Assembly (NCBI RefSeq): GCF_964355755.1
Contig: NC_092679.1
Span: 2,852,001 to 2,916,000 of the forward strand
DNA length: 64,000 nucleotides
Reading direction: 5' to 3'
Origin: Antedon mediterranea
Lineage: Eukaryota; Echinodermata; Crinoidea; Comatulida; Antedonidae
The position numbers were made by a program, and so were the translations under genes. The notes beneath the pieces are model-generated. The model saw nothing but the letters and a program-made list of their open reading frames with translations. It did not search any database and was not told where the DNA came from. Positions 24,701 to 39,700 of this stretch are shown here, piece after piece; positions within the stretch are counted from its first letter, which is position 1, and every line of letters begins with the position of its first letter.

Positions 24701-27700
24701 ATAAATTGGGACCTTGAAAAGATTAGCTCATAATGAATCTTGGAAGAAAGTCAACATGATAATTACACAGTAACTTTTTTTTCCATAAGATTAAATTTAA
24801 AAAATACTGTTTCTCAATGTCACTAAATTCAATATACACGACGACAACGCATTATGGGAACACTATGGTGGAAGTTAAATTAAACGTTTATGATATGGTG
24901 AGTATTATTATAATTATATTCAAATGAGTTGCTTATGTCATCAGGGGTGGATCCAGCATTATAGATTAGGGGTGTTGGGGGCAGCTAAATATTTCATATA
25001 TGATAAAAACGACCTGTCGGGTTGCAGAAAACTAAAAAGAGGCATTATTTTATTTTAAAAAGACATGGCTGTTAAATTTTATGCGGAGGAGAAGCTCAAG
25101 CCTGATTAGCCTCCACCTAAATCTGCGCCTGGTTACATTATACTTCTACAGTACCATGTGAAGAAAATGTGTTTCCCATCGTCTTTCCCAATATCCTTCT
25201 ATGTTCCCTGAAAGAATTTTACTTTTTCAGTCATTAAAATGTGGCCAAATGGCCAAACTAGTTTCTAACTAGTGTGATACGTAATAAACTAGAACATCAC
25301 ATAAATGTGTTTGAAAGGTTATCATTAACAGCTCATTCTTGTCAGTAACAAATGATTTCTTATAGTAGTGACATTTTACAGAGTATATATAATTAGTGTA
25401 AATGACTGACAGTGCATATATTAGTGCATCACAGGCATACACCAAAGCCAACCCACACAATTGATGTCTGTCTGTAATTTCAATAGCTGCTCCTTTAATT
25501 TACATCTACTCTATGTGAATTCATCCATTTCTAAGTAAATCAATAATGAAATTAACTCATAATGTGGAGTATAAAATTAATAAAAAAACTCTATGGAATC
25601 GAGAAATCCTTGAAGAGTGTAATTGCAACTCCGAGATGCAATTTATTTGGTAGTTTCCTACTTTATTTTGATAAATTAATAACAATTGACTAACAACTAT
25701 TTGAATTTAAAATTGTTCACTTGTCCAGATAAATGCAAGGTAGTACAGTGCTTTTCCATTAGTTAAGAGAGAGACCAAAATGGCACTAAAATTAAAAACC
25801 ATGTTTTAAAATTGGACCTTATATTTATTTGTGTAAGTTGAAAGAAAAACAAATTTAAAGACACCAAAATGGTACTAAAACTATGTTCTAAAATTGATCG
25901 TATATTCATTAAAATGACAAAGGAATAATAATGTCATTAAAATTTTATATCGTAACCAAAATTCTTTTGTAAAAGCATGTTTTATTTAATGTTTGTTAGA
26001 TGATAATAATAAATGGGGCTTCAATATACAGTAGCACATTATGCAAAAGCTCTATGCACTTTAACAAAAGAAATAAAAAGCAGAAAATTAAGAGAAAAAG
26101 GGGTAAAAAGGTGAACAGCCTTCAAATAAGCGATGGAAATACAGCTATACATAAACAGATACAGTACTTTTATTATCCAATATAATGCTCATGATATCTT
26201 GGCTTGCCTTAAATAAACATAAAGAAAAGGAACTATCTTACAAGTAGCCTGATAGATAAGTTTGTTCTCATTTTTTGTCATTGAACTATAAATAAACAAT
26301 TACATTAATTCTCAGAAAGAGACAATTTTGTAAAAAACATTTGTATCATTTTTTTTGGTCATACTTTATGTCATCTTTCAATGTTTTTAGTTACTTCATG
26401 CCACATTACTTCTGATTACATTTTTAATATGTGTATTCTCAGCTTTAAGATTGATCATCCCTTCCTTTAATATATTGCTTGTTATTAGGCTGAGTAGTTT
26501 TTGTTGTTATTAAATACAAGTCCTAGAAATAAAACAATTCAAAATAGTTCACAGTATAAAAATGTGCTGTTTTCTGTTATTTTAAAGTGATTTTGAATGT
26601 TTTATGAATAATTAATATTATGGAATATTTTGTTTCTTATTAGTACTGGATCAATGATTATACTACAACATTAGGCCTTGGAGTCTTCCATTCTGGTGTA
26701 GAGGTGTTTGGCAAAGGTTGGTTTCATTTATTATTGATAACTTTTAACATACGTTTTCGTTCTGTGTTGAGACGAGTGGCCAAGTAGTAAAGCAAGTATG
26801 CCTCAGACCATAGCAATAAAATCAGTACAGGTTTTGACCATTGTTCTGGTGGTAGAAAAAGTCTTATCGGATAAGAACTTTTAAAACTGGAGGTCCAGTG
26901 TAAACATCTGACTTTTGTGTTCACTTTAAAGGACCTAGTGCATCTATCAGTAGAGGTTTGACCATAGATTTGGTGGTACAGTCAGTAGAACAAATATTCT
27001 CCAATACTGTAAGAACTTACAGTAAAACTGGAGGTCCGGTGTACACATCTAGCTTACAGTGTGAACTTTAACCTATCAGAGTATGGAGTTACCCTTGTGT
27101 ACTGGTCAATATCAGTCTTTCTCTGTCGTTCACGTTTAGTCCACGTCCGTATAGGACCTAATCTAAATTTTCTCAATTTGAGCATGGATGTATAAAATAA
27201 TATATAATTTGAAACAATAATATTTTATACCTCCATGATTTGAGTATGAATATTTTCATACAAATACTGTACTATACAAATAAACCTGGTTCATTTGTAG
27301 AGTGTTTCACGTATGAACCAATCGTAATTAAATACCAACACTGTATCTTGTGACAGTGTACAGTATTAAGTGAAAGAAAACAATGATAAATATTGATCAT
27401 ATTCTGACAGTATACTGTACATAATGCACGTATGATTTATAAGGGTTTGTAAATGACAATCATTATTTTATTACTGGTACAACCATCATCATTCTCTGAC
27501 AGGCATTGCTGATAAAAACCAATCATCCATCAAGTAACAACAACAAAATGAATTTTACTATTGATTGTCATTTTTTTTCTAGGACAAATTATAAGCTGAA
27601 AAAAAGTATTATTTTTTGTCGAAAATGTATTTAAAATTATTATAAAAATGTAATTATAAAATGACCAAGTATAGTAATAGTATGAAATTTTGAATGATAT

Positions 27701-30700
27701 GATGCAAATTTGCTATAATAAGAACACATCCTGTGTAGAGCTCCAATAAACCATTATGTGGTTTTGATATACAGGAAGCCTTGTAGTCTTGTACACTTTA
27801 TGTGGCTTGCGCTAATGCCATCTTTATTTCTAATTCAATTGTAGGGGTACTGTAGCTAACAATTTTACTGTAGTCTGAAACGTTCAAACATTAGTTTTAT
27901 TTTGTTTTTTATTTAAACCATATTTTATGAGGGTGATCCATCTAGCAATTGCTGATCATTTGGGATCCTCAGAACAGATACAATAGACAATATACAACAA
28001 TAACAGTAAAGTATAAGAAAAACAAAGGGCTATAAATAAAACAAATTACATGATATTTTGATAATTAAAAATCTGTAAAAAAAAATTTGGAAGACCAGGA
28101 TTTGTAAATTTAATACTGTATAATGACTTAAGTATAATCCCATGGTAGAGTATGTAATTACATTATAAATACTTATTTTTTTTAGCAATTAACAGTATAA
28201 ATTACGAATAAATTAATTACAAAATTATATGAGAAAATTTTATAATTTGGCTTCCGTATGTCTGCTTGTTTTCTCTCACTGACAATGTACAGTAGCTCAT
28301 TGATTGTCAAACCATTTCCTATACCTGTAGTAATCTAATACTAATAGTATAATGATACTACTGTGTGAGTGTAGTGTGTCAAGGGTCACTCGAAATGTAT
28401 AGTACAATGAGATTTACCAAAGTCTTGAATTTAGCCTACTGTAAATATATTGGGGGGGGGGGCTTACATATAATCTAGCATGGGATTATACTTGGGTCAT
28501 AGACGGTAATTGTAGTAAATCCTGGTCAGGTATGTTGTTTGATCATTTTAGACTATACAGTCAACTCTAAAAAAAACTCTCTAAAAACCGGAAAATCTCC
28601 CAAAACCAGACTTTTCTTGAGGCCCAAAAGGTACCAAATTCATCTTTACCATTAAAAACACATTCCAAATACCAGACTTTCCAGAAAACCAGACATACTA
28701 TAGGCCAGCCCAAAGGTGTCCGGTATTGGGAGTTCTGAGAGTTGACTGTCTGTAATTTGTTGCCCCCTATTTGCGTTAAATCTTTCAATGTATAGTTCAT
28801 TTGAATTGGTTTCTTCTTGCCAATACAGATTTATTTTTTTTGGACATAGCTATATACAGTTAATATAAATATATATTTCTATGAAAACAACAGAGCAAAG
28901 TAACATTTCGACATATTTATTTGTTTCTTATTGAATGCATTATTTATATTAATACAAACATATTTATCACACAAAAAATTCATTTTCTTAAAAGTAACCC
29001 GTCATATTGTCATAAACATTTATTGATAAAAAAATGTTTAGTGTCTCTATAGTAAACATACATTATTCAGAACACACATCAAAAGCATTCAACTGTCACA
29101 GTGTATGTACATCATGCTCCTGGTGGTAATATATTCTTCCATCTCACTACACAACCATAAGAAAACACGTAGCTTCCCATATTGAATAATTTATTTGGTT
29201 TTTTTATGTCATTTTTATTGAATGTTGTCAGCGTCGTTGTGCATACCAATGATCTTACTATCCAGTTAGGTTTTTCTATTGCAGTTTTTCAACTTTTAAG
29301 TCAATTTTATTTTATGATGAACTTGTGTACTGTATATTTTACCGGTACTGTAAAGTGTCAACTTCGTGTACAGTACTTCTTTGAAATTTCAAAATAATGG
29401 AAATCATCATTTTATTAAATTGTTATCAATAATGAGCTCTTTACAATGGAAATAATATTTCTAAATTTTAAATATATTTTTTTGTATTGTTATTAGTTTA
29501 AGTAATGTTATTGTTTTGTGCTAGTGCTATGTATTTTTTGTTAATGGTTTTCCATATAAATTCAAATCAAACAGCTTATTCCTCCCCTATGTCCAGAATG
29601 GTATAGACTGCTCACCTTTCCTTTTACAGTACTTACAGACTTTACTTTTATCAAATCATAATGTTTTTTTCCTCTTAATTTAAATTTTCATCATTATTTA
29701 ATTAAACATCATACCTGTAGTAGAAGTACATTGTTTATTTATAGGAGTTACTTAGAGTAGTGAGTAAACAATTTAAAAGGGTAGAATTAGTATCAGTAGT
29801 AAATAAGGCCAGCAGAGTTATCGGTGTAGAAGTGAAACCTTTAGGGCAATTCCATGCAAACATGGACATGACCAAAAAAATTCAAATTAATTAGTCAGCT
29901 CAAAATTTGTGTTTATGTTACTCTTTGAATATGTGGGAACTAGGTTTTTAACTTTTTCAATTCATTTATGACTTTTTGCAGCCAAAAAATTACGTTTATT
30001 CAATGTTGAATATATATTTTTTTTTAGGTGTGAAAAATAGGTAATTACGTTAACTGATTATTATTTTCCCAATAAAGCAATATTTATAAAGTAACATGTC
30101 TAAGTAATACGGTAGTACACTTAAGATGTATGGAAAATATGATATAACTACAAATGTTGAATATCCCATAGAAGGCTGTGTATATTCTGTTATATATTAG
30201 GGTATGTAATGCGAGTGACAAAAAAAATGATTTTTTTTTTTTATACCATCATGATGATAATTTTTTTTAATGAAATTTTATAATTTAGCTATACTACTTT
30301 GAACAATTAAAATTTGACAAATAAAAATAAAAAATCCCCGTAAATACAAAATTGCTGAGACATTGAAAAGTGAAATGCGAGTGACATGTAATGCGAGTGA
30401 CGTTAAAAAATGGACAATGTAATGCGAGTGACATTACTAAAACTCTTTTTTTTGTAAAGTAAAATAGTAATTAATCTATCATTAGTTATGAATTAGTCCC
30501 AGAATTAGTATATACATTAATTTCATAATACAATGTGTGATTTGGCCCTTATTTGGAGGCACTACAGTATAATAATTATAGCATTAGGTTTGTTGAGGGC
30601 ACAATCCCTAGCAACGACCTTTTTGCAGTTAAATCATTTGAAAAATCAATCATTATAAGAGCTCATTAAATAAAAAACACTAAATCTGGTGAGATTTAAC

Positions 30701-33700
30701 AAATTTGGTACAATCTTTTGTGAAGATAAGAAGGTAAGAATAAGTATACATTTATATTTAATCACAATTTTTAAGTTTTTTTTTCTTATATTGTTAGTGT
30801 TAATTATTTCAAATTCTATAATTTGAAAACACCGCATAGGCCTAGGCTATAATAAGTTATTTATATATTATTATTTATATATTATTATTTACTAGGCATA
30901 TTTTACACCACCAGGTCTAAAGCATTGTAGTTTTAAAAACAAAATATATAATTGCTTATTATTTAAAAATAATTTTAAAATATCATTCACATTTGCATCC
31001 TGCCTTTAGAAATGGCCGAACGACAGAGAAAGTACCTAGAAAAACTGAAAGCCGAGGGAAAATACACCTCATACAGAAACAAACAAAATGAAATTTCGAA
31101 AAGAAGTAAAAAAGTAAAAGAAAAGAGAAAATTCTAGCTCTGCCACCAGCTTTGAAGAAGCAGAAGATTGATGCTCTTAAAGTTGCTAATAGAAAACGTG
31201 TGGCTATTAGTTCAGAGCAAAGAAGGCTGCTTTGGCATCAGACGGGCCATCACCTTTTAGAAGTGCTATGGCTTTGCTAAAGCCACTACCAGGGCAAAAA
31301 GAATGCTTGATGCTGGTTTGCGAAGAACTTTGAGTTCCATAATTTGTAAAATGGCTGTTTGAATTTTCTATTTTCATTTTTAGTGACCGTATAAGTGTTC
31401 TGTTACTGTGTTTGTAAAAAATCAAGATATTCTGTTAGTGTTAAAAATAGATGATGTCATAGAACTTCATCCAAATGAGTTGAAATAAAAGTTTTTACTT
31501 GAAAATTGATATAACATTCTTTGAGTGGTTTAATGTTGCATTATTTAATTATTGTCTACTTTTCTTTCTGCTTTGTTTAGTAAATACTAAGTTCATTTCT
31601 TACGGTAATGCGAGTGACAGTAATGCGAGTGACGGGACTTTTTTGTTAAAATGTAAAATATTTTTAAAATCTATGTAATGTTGAATTTTTTTTATTATCC
31701 TATTTTATACTTTAAAAGTACAGTAATTAAAAATATAAGATCTTTTGATTCATATATTTTTAGTTTAAGGACACGTTCTTATCAAATCTAATCAAATTTT
31801 TGTTGTGTCCTTTTTGTGTAATGCGTGTGACAGAATTTCGCAATGGCGTCATTGTCGAAGTAAAAGACATACAATTTTTTTTATAGTATTTTATTAAAGA
31901 CTTGCACCTAAAGTATGTTCATATAAAACATTGACTTAAAAATCCAATTAGTATAGAAAGTACAAAGCTTAGACTAACAAAAATGACTGTAATGTGTAAT
32001 GCGAGTGACCATGGAATTGCCCTTTAGATGAAATGTTTAATACATTCATACTTCAGAAATTTGACACAATTATGCAAGACCCATCACATCCATTACATTC
32101 AGACATCATTATAAGTAGATCAGGAAGGGTTAGACTGACACAGAAAAAAATATCCACAAACCGTTTCAGAGTTTCACCAATGTACATAGCATGCAATTTA
32201 TTTAACAAAAAACTTTCAAGATAGTCACTTGTCATTTGTATTTATTTATAATATAGTTATCACATCGTATTACTTATTCTACTCGGGTACAAAACATATC
32301 TCGAAATTGTTAACAATTTTGACAATAAAGTTATCTTGTATCTTGTAGTCAGCTAATGTAAATAAATAATAATTACACCAATAAATATTACAATAATAGT
32401 TAAGCCAATAAATATTATCAAATCCTATTATCAATATGCATGTAAATTGCAAAGATAAAATGTATTCATTATGTGATACATATCAAAGAACTCTAAATTC
32501 CTATTTATCCATTATACTGTACATTAACTTGAGAGAAACTAAAGCTCTGTCTACACTATCAAACTAGTTTGACAACAAAATGTGATGTGGCCAAATATGA
32601 AGAAAAATGAAATAATAATTGATATCAGAGAAAAATTTCATTTTAAAATTTTGTTTAGCATTATTGCTAATCAAACTGATTTTTTAGTCAAGAAACATAG
32701 TTTTGTATTGTATTTTTTGCTAAGCAATTTTAGAAATGTGTTGTTGTTGTTTTGTATAGCTTTTTGCTACACTGGCGAAATTATTCCCTGATTGTCAAAA
32801 CTTTATCTATTTACTTTACAGTTACTAATCGAGGCTCAATAGAATTATTAATCCACTTTTAATAATTCATCTATTATATTTTCGTTCATTCATTATTAAA
32901 TATTATTCAACTCAATTTTATATGAGGGTTGTTATCATTTGTGATTCATACAACATTGTACGTGTGAATATTTAATTGATTTAGATAATTCTATGAAGGT
33001 AAAGTAGTTTATTCATTATTCATTTATTAATTCATTTATGACATTTGTGACATTAAAAATAAAAACATTATCCATTTAATAATACCGTAATTCTATAAAA
33101 AAAAAAATTTTTTTGCATGCTTTTTATTCATTTATTACAGATTGTCATTTATTTATAAACATTGGTCGTTTTAGAGGTTCTGATATTCCTGTAAATTTGT
33201 AGAATTTCCTTGGGTCGAATCTTTATCGGTGTGGCTTTTTCTCATTCTCACGTATTTTCGTTTAAAAATTAAATGATTTATTCATAGTATTTTTTCTATG
33301 GCTTAAAATGCCTGTACAGTGTATTATTAAAAAACACATACTGTATATTTTTTAATGCACTGAGTCATGCCTCTGGTAAAAATATAACATGAACTGCTTA
33401 AAACATAACATGAAATTTCATGAAGTAATTTATCCATTATCTAATAAAAACAATTTGTCTTTTTTCTTCCGTAGAATATGCATTTGGTGGGCATCCATTT
33501 CCAATGACTGGAATATTTGAAATATTACCTCGTGACGTGGATGACTTGGGCCAACAGTTTAGGTTCAAGTAAGTTTAAAGCTTGGTTCACATTATCAAAC
33601 TTTATATGACAACAAAATGTGATGTACCCATATGGACATGATGATGTCATATCATATCACTAGCATTTTTTAGCATATCACTACTATATTTGGGCACACT

Positions 33701-36700
33701 TTTTGTCAAACTAGTTTGATAGTGTGACTGAACTTAAGAGTTATATGTCTGACTGGAGTATAGTTTATCTGTTGGGAAGGTATTGATAAAGATATCGATT
33801 ATTGATCAAGATTGATTTATTGGTAACTGAAAATACAGTTTTTTGTCAAGCTAGTTTGATAGTGTAGACAGAGCTTACAGTAAGTCTGTTTTTAGAAAAT
33901 ACAACAAGAACACATACAACAGTCTTTATTCAACTCAATTAGTCATCTTTCTTTCTCACGCATTTACTGTATTTCCAAGTTCTTTAATAATAATAATGTT
34001 ATTGAACCGCTCATGAAGAGATACTTTATCATATATCATAATTTAGAATGTTTGTACTAAATAAAGAAAATGTAACACGAGACGTGCAATGACATTTACA
34101 TTCCTAGAAATCTGAACATAAATAAAAAGTAAATTGTATTTGAATCAACAGCTGTCAATGCACTCGAAAACTTCTTGTGTTTTAATTGCTGCAATTTATT
34201 TTCTAATGTATGTCACATTCATTTAGACTAGACAAAAAGTAGTGAGCCCTCTAGCGGTCATTTGTGATTTCTGAGATTCATCGAAGCGCGACAACATCAC
34301 CCGGAAATGATGTGATTTTAAAATTTTAATAGGGTTAAACTCTTTTAACCAATTGAAAGCCTTAAATTATAGTTCCTTATGAATAATTCATGACAATAAT
34401 TAAAGCAAGGGTTGAAGAAGCATGTGACTTGGTTTTTGGAACAGGATAGCAGTTATGATCGTGTCAGGTAATCATTGAATTTGCTCTTCTTTTTGTTAGA
34501 TTTTATACGGTTTTTATCAATAATAATATTGTACATTTTTACGAGACCATAAAAAAATTCCTCAATTTTTGAGTAAGCGAGTGACTAAATAAAAAGTTAC
34601 TATGTAATGTAAATATTCGTTTGACAAAAAATGGGCATGTTGATATTTTCAGGTATTTTTTAAATGGCGATTGAAATAGGTAAACAAATCACATGTATAA
34701 CGGTGGTTTGTGCGAAGCTGGGCCTAGCCTTGATGGTCCAACGCGTACTGTGTGTTAATCAATGCGTATAGATACACACGTAGTCGTTTAGGCCAGTTTT
34801 TTACATGTTTATTTATTAATATTAGGCCCCATTCTCATTTATTTTAATTAATGTACTGAATGTACCACACTTTACAACTCTATATAAATTAGATTTTGTA
34901 CATGTATTAAATTCAAACGTTTTATGGGATTTAAAACATTAAGCTAGGCCTTGTAGTAGGCCTAGGACCACATGTTAGGTTTTTCAGCCTAATTTATCAT
35001 GCAGTATACCTCTAGCCCATCTTTCAAATACATATTTAAATTAAGATACTTTTTATATTTCTATATTTTTTATAGGATCTGACTCCAGAAAACATTTGCA
35101 TCACTTGAAAGCGGCTATTTATGGACAGCATGTTGACATTCAAAAAAATTTGACCAGCTCTTATTAATTAAATGTCTTTTAAATTAAAGGTTTTCATTAT
35201 AATGAAATGTACGGTGACAGAAATTTAAATGATTCTCATAATTGAGGTTTCTCATAGATTTAATATTGAAGGTAAATAAATAAAGCTGTTTGTTATTCTT
35301 GCCTTTAGAAATAAACATGTTGTTAGTACTATATTATTAGGCCTAGGCCATTATACAAATTAAAACTAAAAAATACAATAATCATATTTAAGGCCTACAC
35401 AGCAGTACCTTACTTGATTTGATTTTTTTCAAATATTTAATTGATGAAATAAATGAGTTTGACTTTTCAATTAGTTGCCATTTTATTAGTTTCTGTGTGT
35501 TTTTATTTATATTCTTAAAATAATTGTATACAACAACTTTAAAGTATTGCGAAGAAGTGATCAAATTATAGTAGGCCTATTTGTATGTTATTGTCGCTTA
35601 AAATTATGCAGTTAAAGTATTTGATTTTAGGGTGACAGAAACGGTTAGGCAAGAAAAGAAATAAATTTGGGAATTTTGTTATGCGGTAAAAACAATTAAA
35701 CATAATTTACCCCTAATGCATGTAAATGTAGAAAACATTGCTTATGTTAGCGCGACCGAAACTCGCTACTGGGAATAGAGCCTGCAAAAGCGACGCGTAC
35801 ACACCTACTCGGGCACCGGCGGAGCGCGATTGATAGTAAATATACCCGATTTCAAATGATCATAAAATTCTTTTAAAAAATATCAACATTTTGATTTTTT
35901 GAGGATTAAAAGTAAAGATATTGAAATTTAACATGCTATTTACAAATATGTATTTAAAAATTCGGAAACAATTTTAGCGTGATATTAAAACAAACTTTTT
36001 AGAGTTCCGCGATTTCCTACGCAGGATTTGTTTGTTTTCATTGTTAATGGGCGAATGTTACCTAAACTAGAATCGTTATAAATCTTTTAAATTTGTATTA
36101 TAAGTAATTTCTTTAGTATTCTTAGTAACATCGAATGTCTCTAATTAACTAGCAGTTATTTATACTAACTATTGTTCAATAATAAGCGTGTATGAAGTGA
36201 AAATCTATAGTAATAATGTTCTTAGTCAGTTCGTCTCGCTCGCGTGAAGTCTTCGGGTTTCTCAATACAATTCTCAGCGGTAAGATAGGCTCGCGCTAAT
36301 GTTTAAATCAAAAGCGCTCTCAAAACACTTTTTGTCTAAAATTCGCAATATGACGTGAGTGTGATGTATAATTACTATTCTTGATTGTGTGATGAAGATC
36401 AAATTGATCTTTTTAACTTTATAATTATATACAGTATATCTTTCTCTCTTTGTTGTGTCTTGAAATTTAACGTTAATCTAAAGACATAATATTACTCAAT
36501 GGTATAGTCAAAGTCAAACAAGTGGCTTTTGATAGGAATGTCCACTGTCCAAGTAAGAGCTGTGGAAAATGAACAGAACTGAAAGATGTACAGTATCATA
36601 CCGTAACCCTTAAAATAGTAATCAATTTGTCACTCTCCTATTCTGCTTATCCATAGTACAGTTTATATATCATGTTTTTCATTTACTACTCCCTGTTTTT

Positions 36701-39700
36701 CAAAAACTATTTTTATTTTTTATTTTTATTTTATTCAATCGAAACCAACAGCGATAATTACCACCACTAACAGGACTGTTTAAAGCACCGTGATTGGTCC
36801 TAACATTGATCAACGGCTTCTCTCATTCAGTGCCCACCTTGACTATGTTTAATGCATGCATTATGAGCCTTTTTCCAATTCCAAAAAATGCCTATTGATT
36901 ATGACATAATTTGACCTATAAGTGCATATGATGTGTGCCCAGTAACGATTCTTTATTTTGACCTGAACCAGAAGACTTGGTCTATAAACTACTTTTTTTA
37001 TACTTACCGTATTTTTAAAAGTTTTTTTTGTTGGTTTGGACGCACCGTTTGACACCAATATAAAGGTGTCGTTTTCCAATAAAGATTATTATTATAAACA
37101 CACACAAAAGTACATAGCATCAAAGCTGTTTGTCGTTTATATAAAAATGATTAAAGTAATTGGCAGTGCTCCGCAAGGAAAACATCTGTTGGTATTGATT
37201 CCCACTTGTAATTTATAAATTATTGATGCTTTACAATAACGCAGTACTGTAGTTAGTGGTCAAATGTGTTGATGTCTAAATATAGAAATACCACATGAGA
37301 ATTTGATTAAAATGACACTATGTTGTCATTATTACGCATAAGTGTAGATTATTATGCATTTTTAATTCTCCATGCCTTTATATATACAGTATTATGTCTT
37401 GTTTTCAGTTGTAAAATATTGCTTTCCAGTCCATATGTTTATACTGTTCGTAATTTATCAACATAATTATCCTATTAATATCTGCTTTTATGCAAATTAG
37501 TTACGCGCTGCCAATGTTAATGTGGAATTTTGCTAAATAGCTGTAACAATAATAATAGCTGTGTGACTGTCACATAGGAATGAATATGAAGTGTTGTAAG
37601 TAGACCATTGGCAATACATGACTTTGTTCAATGTGATACTAGAATGGCGTTTTGAATGCATGATATCAACTTTATTTAAGCTATGTTACTTCATAATACA
37701 GTGATAATGAGTTGTTTTTTTCTATGTGGAAACAGACCTTATTATGAAATACCTTGTGGCCCTTTCACATGGGCTAGAAAAACTTAAGAGTTTGTACACA
37801 CTGGGGTGCACACCATACAAAACACATGTGATGCCGTGTGTACTTAAACATTTTCTAGGTACAGTACTGTGAAATGGGTCTTAAGCTCTGTCTACACTAT
37901 CAAACTAGTTTGACAATAAAAGTGTGATGTGCCAAAATATGGCAGTGATGTACCCAAATATGGCAGTGATTTACCCAAATATGGCAGTGATTTACCCAAA
38001 TATGGCAGTGATGCCCCCAAATATGGTAGTGATATGACATCATCATGTCCATATATGGGCACATCACATTTTTGGGTTACATTACATAAAGTTTGATAGT
38101 GTAGACAGAGCTTAAACACATGTGGCTGAAAACAGTGTGAACAAATTATTATGAAATTCTGACTGAATCCGAAATACGGACATACTGTAACATTGTCATA
38201 AAACATTATTAAGGTTGAAAATATAATATTATATTTGTAACACTTCTTTGAATACGGACAATGAAACCAAGTTGTATAGATGATCAGTCAGTCTACTTAA
38301 TATTGTGTTGTGGTCTATTAAATTCTGTCAGTATTCAGCCAATGAATATGTAACTCAAATTATTGACAAAACATTTAATTACAGTAACTCTTTCCCCATC
38401 AATAATTTACAACTCAAAAGTGTACTCTATGAATATTTGAATTATTTTCCTAACAAATTACTATAATTTATGAAACGTGAATTAGTTCCTGGTAATAAAG
38501 CTCTATGTAATTAGGAGTTAGATGTTGGTATATTGGGTATTTAGACGTGAAGGAATATTTTAGTTTCGTTTCATTCACATCCTTAAACTCAGAAAATTGT
38601 TTATCAAATCCAGATGAGTACACTTTTTACAATTCTTTAGTTTCATTTTAGAATATTCTTTATTATAACGGTACAGTACATGTACCGATAATTCTAGTGT
38701 TCAATAAATATACATAACAATCTTCAGAATAAATTCTAAACCGCCCGGTGATATACTGAAATGTATTAAATAATTTGAAACGATAAAGATGAGGAATCTT
38801 TTGGAATGAGAAAAAGTTGCCTCAACTTATACTATAAGAGAGAGCATTTATACATTTGTTCCATCCATACCATTTTTGTGTTCCTTTTAATTCAGTTCAA
38901 TAAAAATCATACATAAAAGTAATACCACAATTACCCAAAATTGCCTCCCTCTGGAGGCCACCTTCCCCAGTAAATTTATATATAATATTGCAATAAAAAA
39001 TAAGAATTAAAATAAAAATTTCCAAACATATTATATTGTAATGTAAGATCACTATTTCTTCTCTGACTACATAACACTATCAAACTTTTTGTGACAAAAA
39101 AAATGTGATGTGCCCATATATGACAGAGCTTTAACAATGGATTCAGACTTCGGGAATTTTCGATCTGTATTTTTGCCATTTAATGTGGATTACATAGTAA
39201 ATAATCTGTGATGTTCCGTCATCAATGTGGTCTGACGTCCACTATGGTTCATCTCAATATTGACTTGGTCAGTCAATATATTGTAATTTAAAACAAACCA
39301 ATCAAGTTGCCTTGATTATAATTACATTATTTAAAATAAAATAATGGTTTGCAATATAATCAATTCTTAATTAGTTCTATAATTAGATCTAGATGAAATA
39401 ATTAACTTTCATTTTAATCAACTTAATACAATAATTAATTAACTGACTAACTTGGAAAAAGTGGTAGTGCTATGATAAATCCCTGTGATATTTAAATAGC
39501 GTCTTTGTTTTAAGCTCTGTCTACACTATCATCAAACTAGTTTGAAAAAAAAAATGACATGACATTTTTTGTCATATAAAGTTTGATAGTGTAGACAGAG
39601 CTTAACTGAACACTTGTCTCCCTACATTCACACTGAACTAGCCTAAAATAAGATGGCAAGTTGGACCAGTACTTAGTTATTCAGGCGTTGTGAGTGAATA

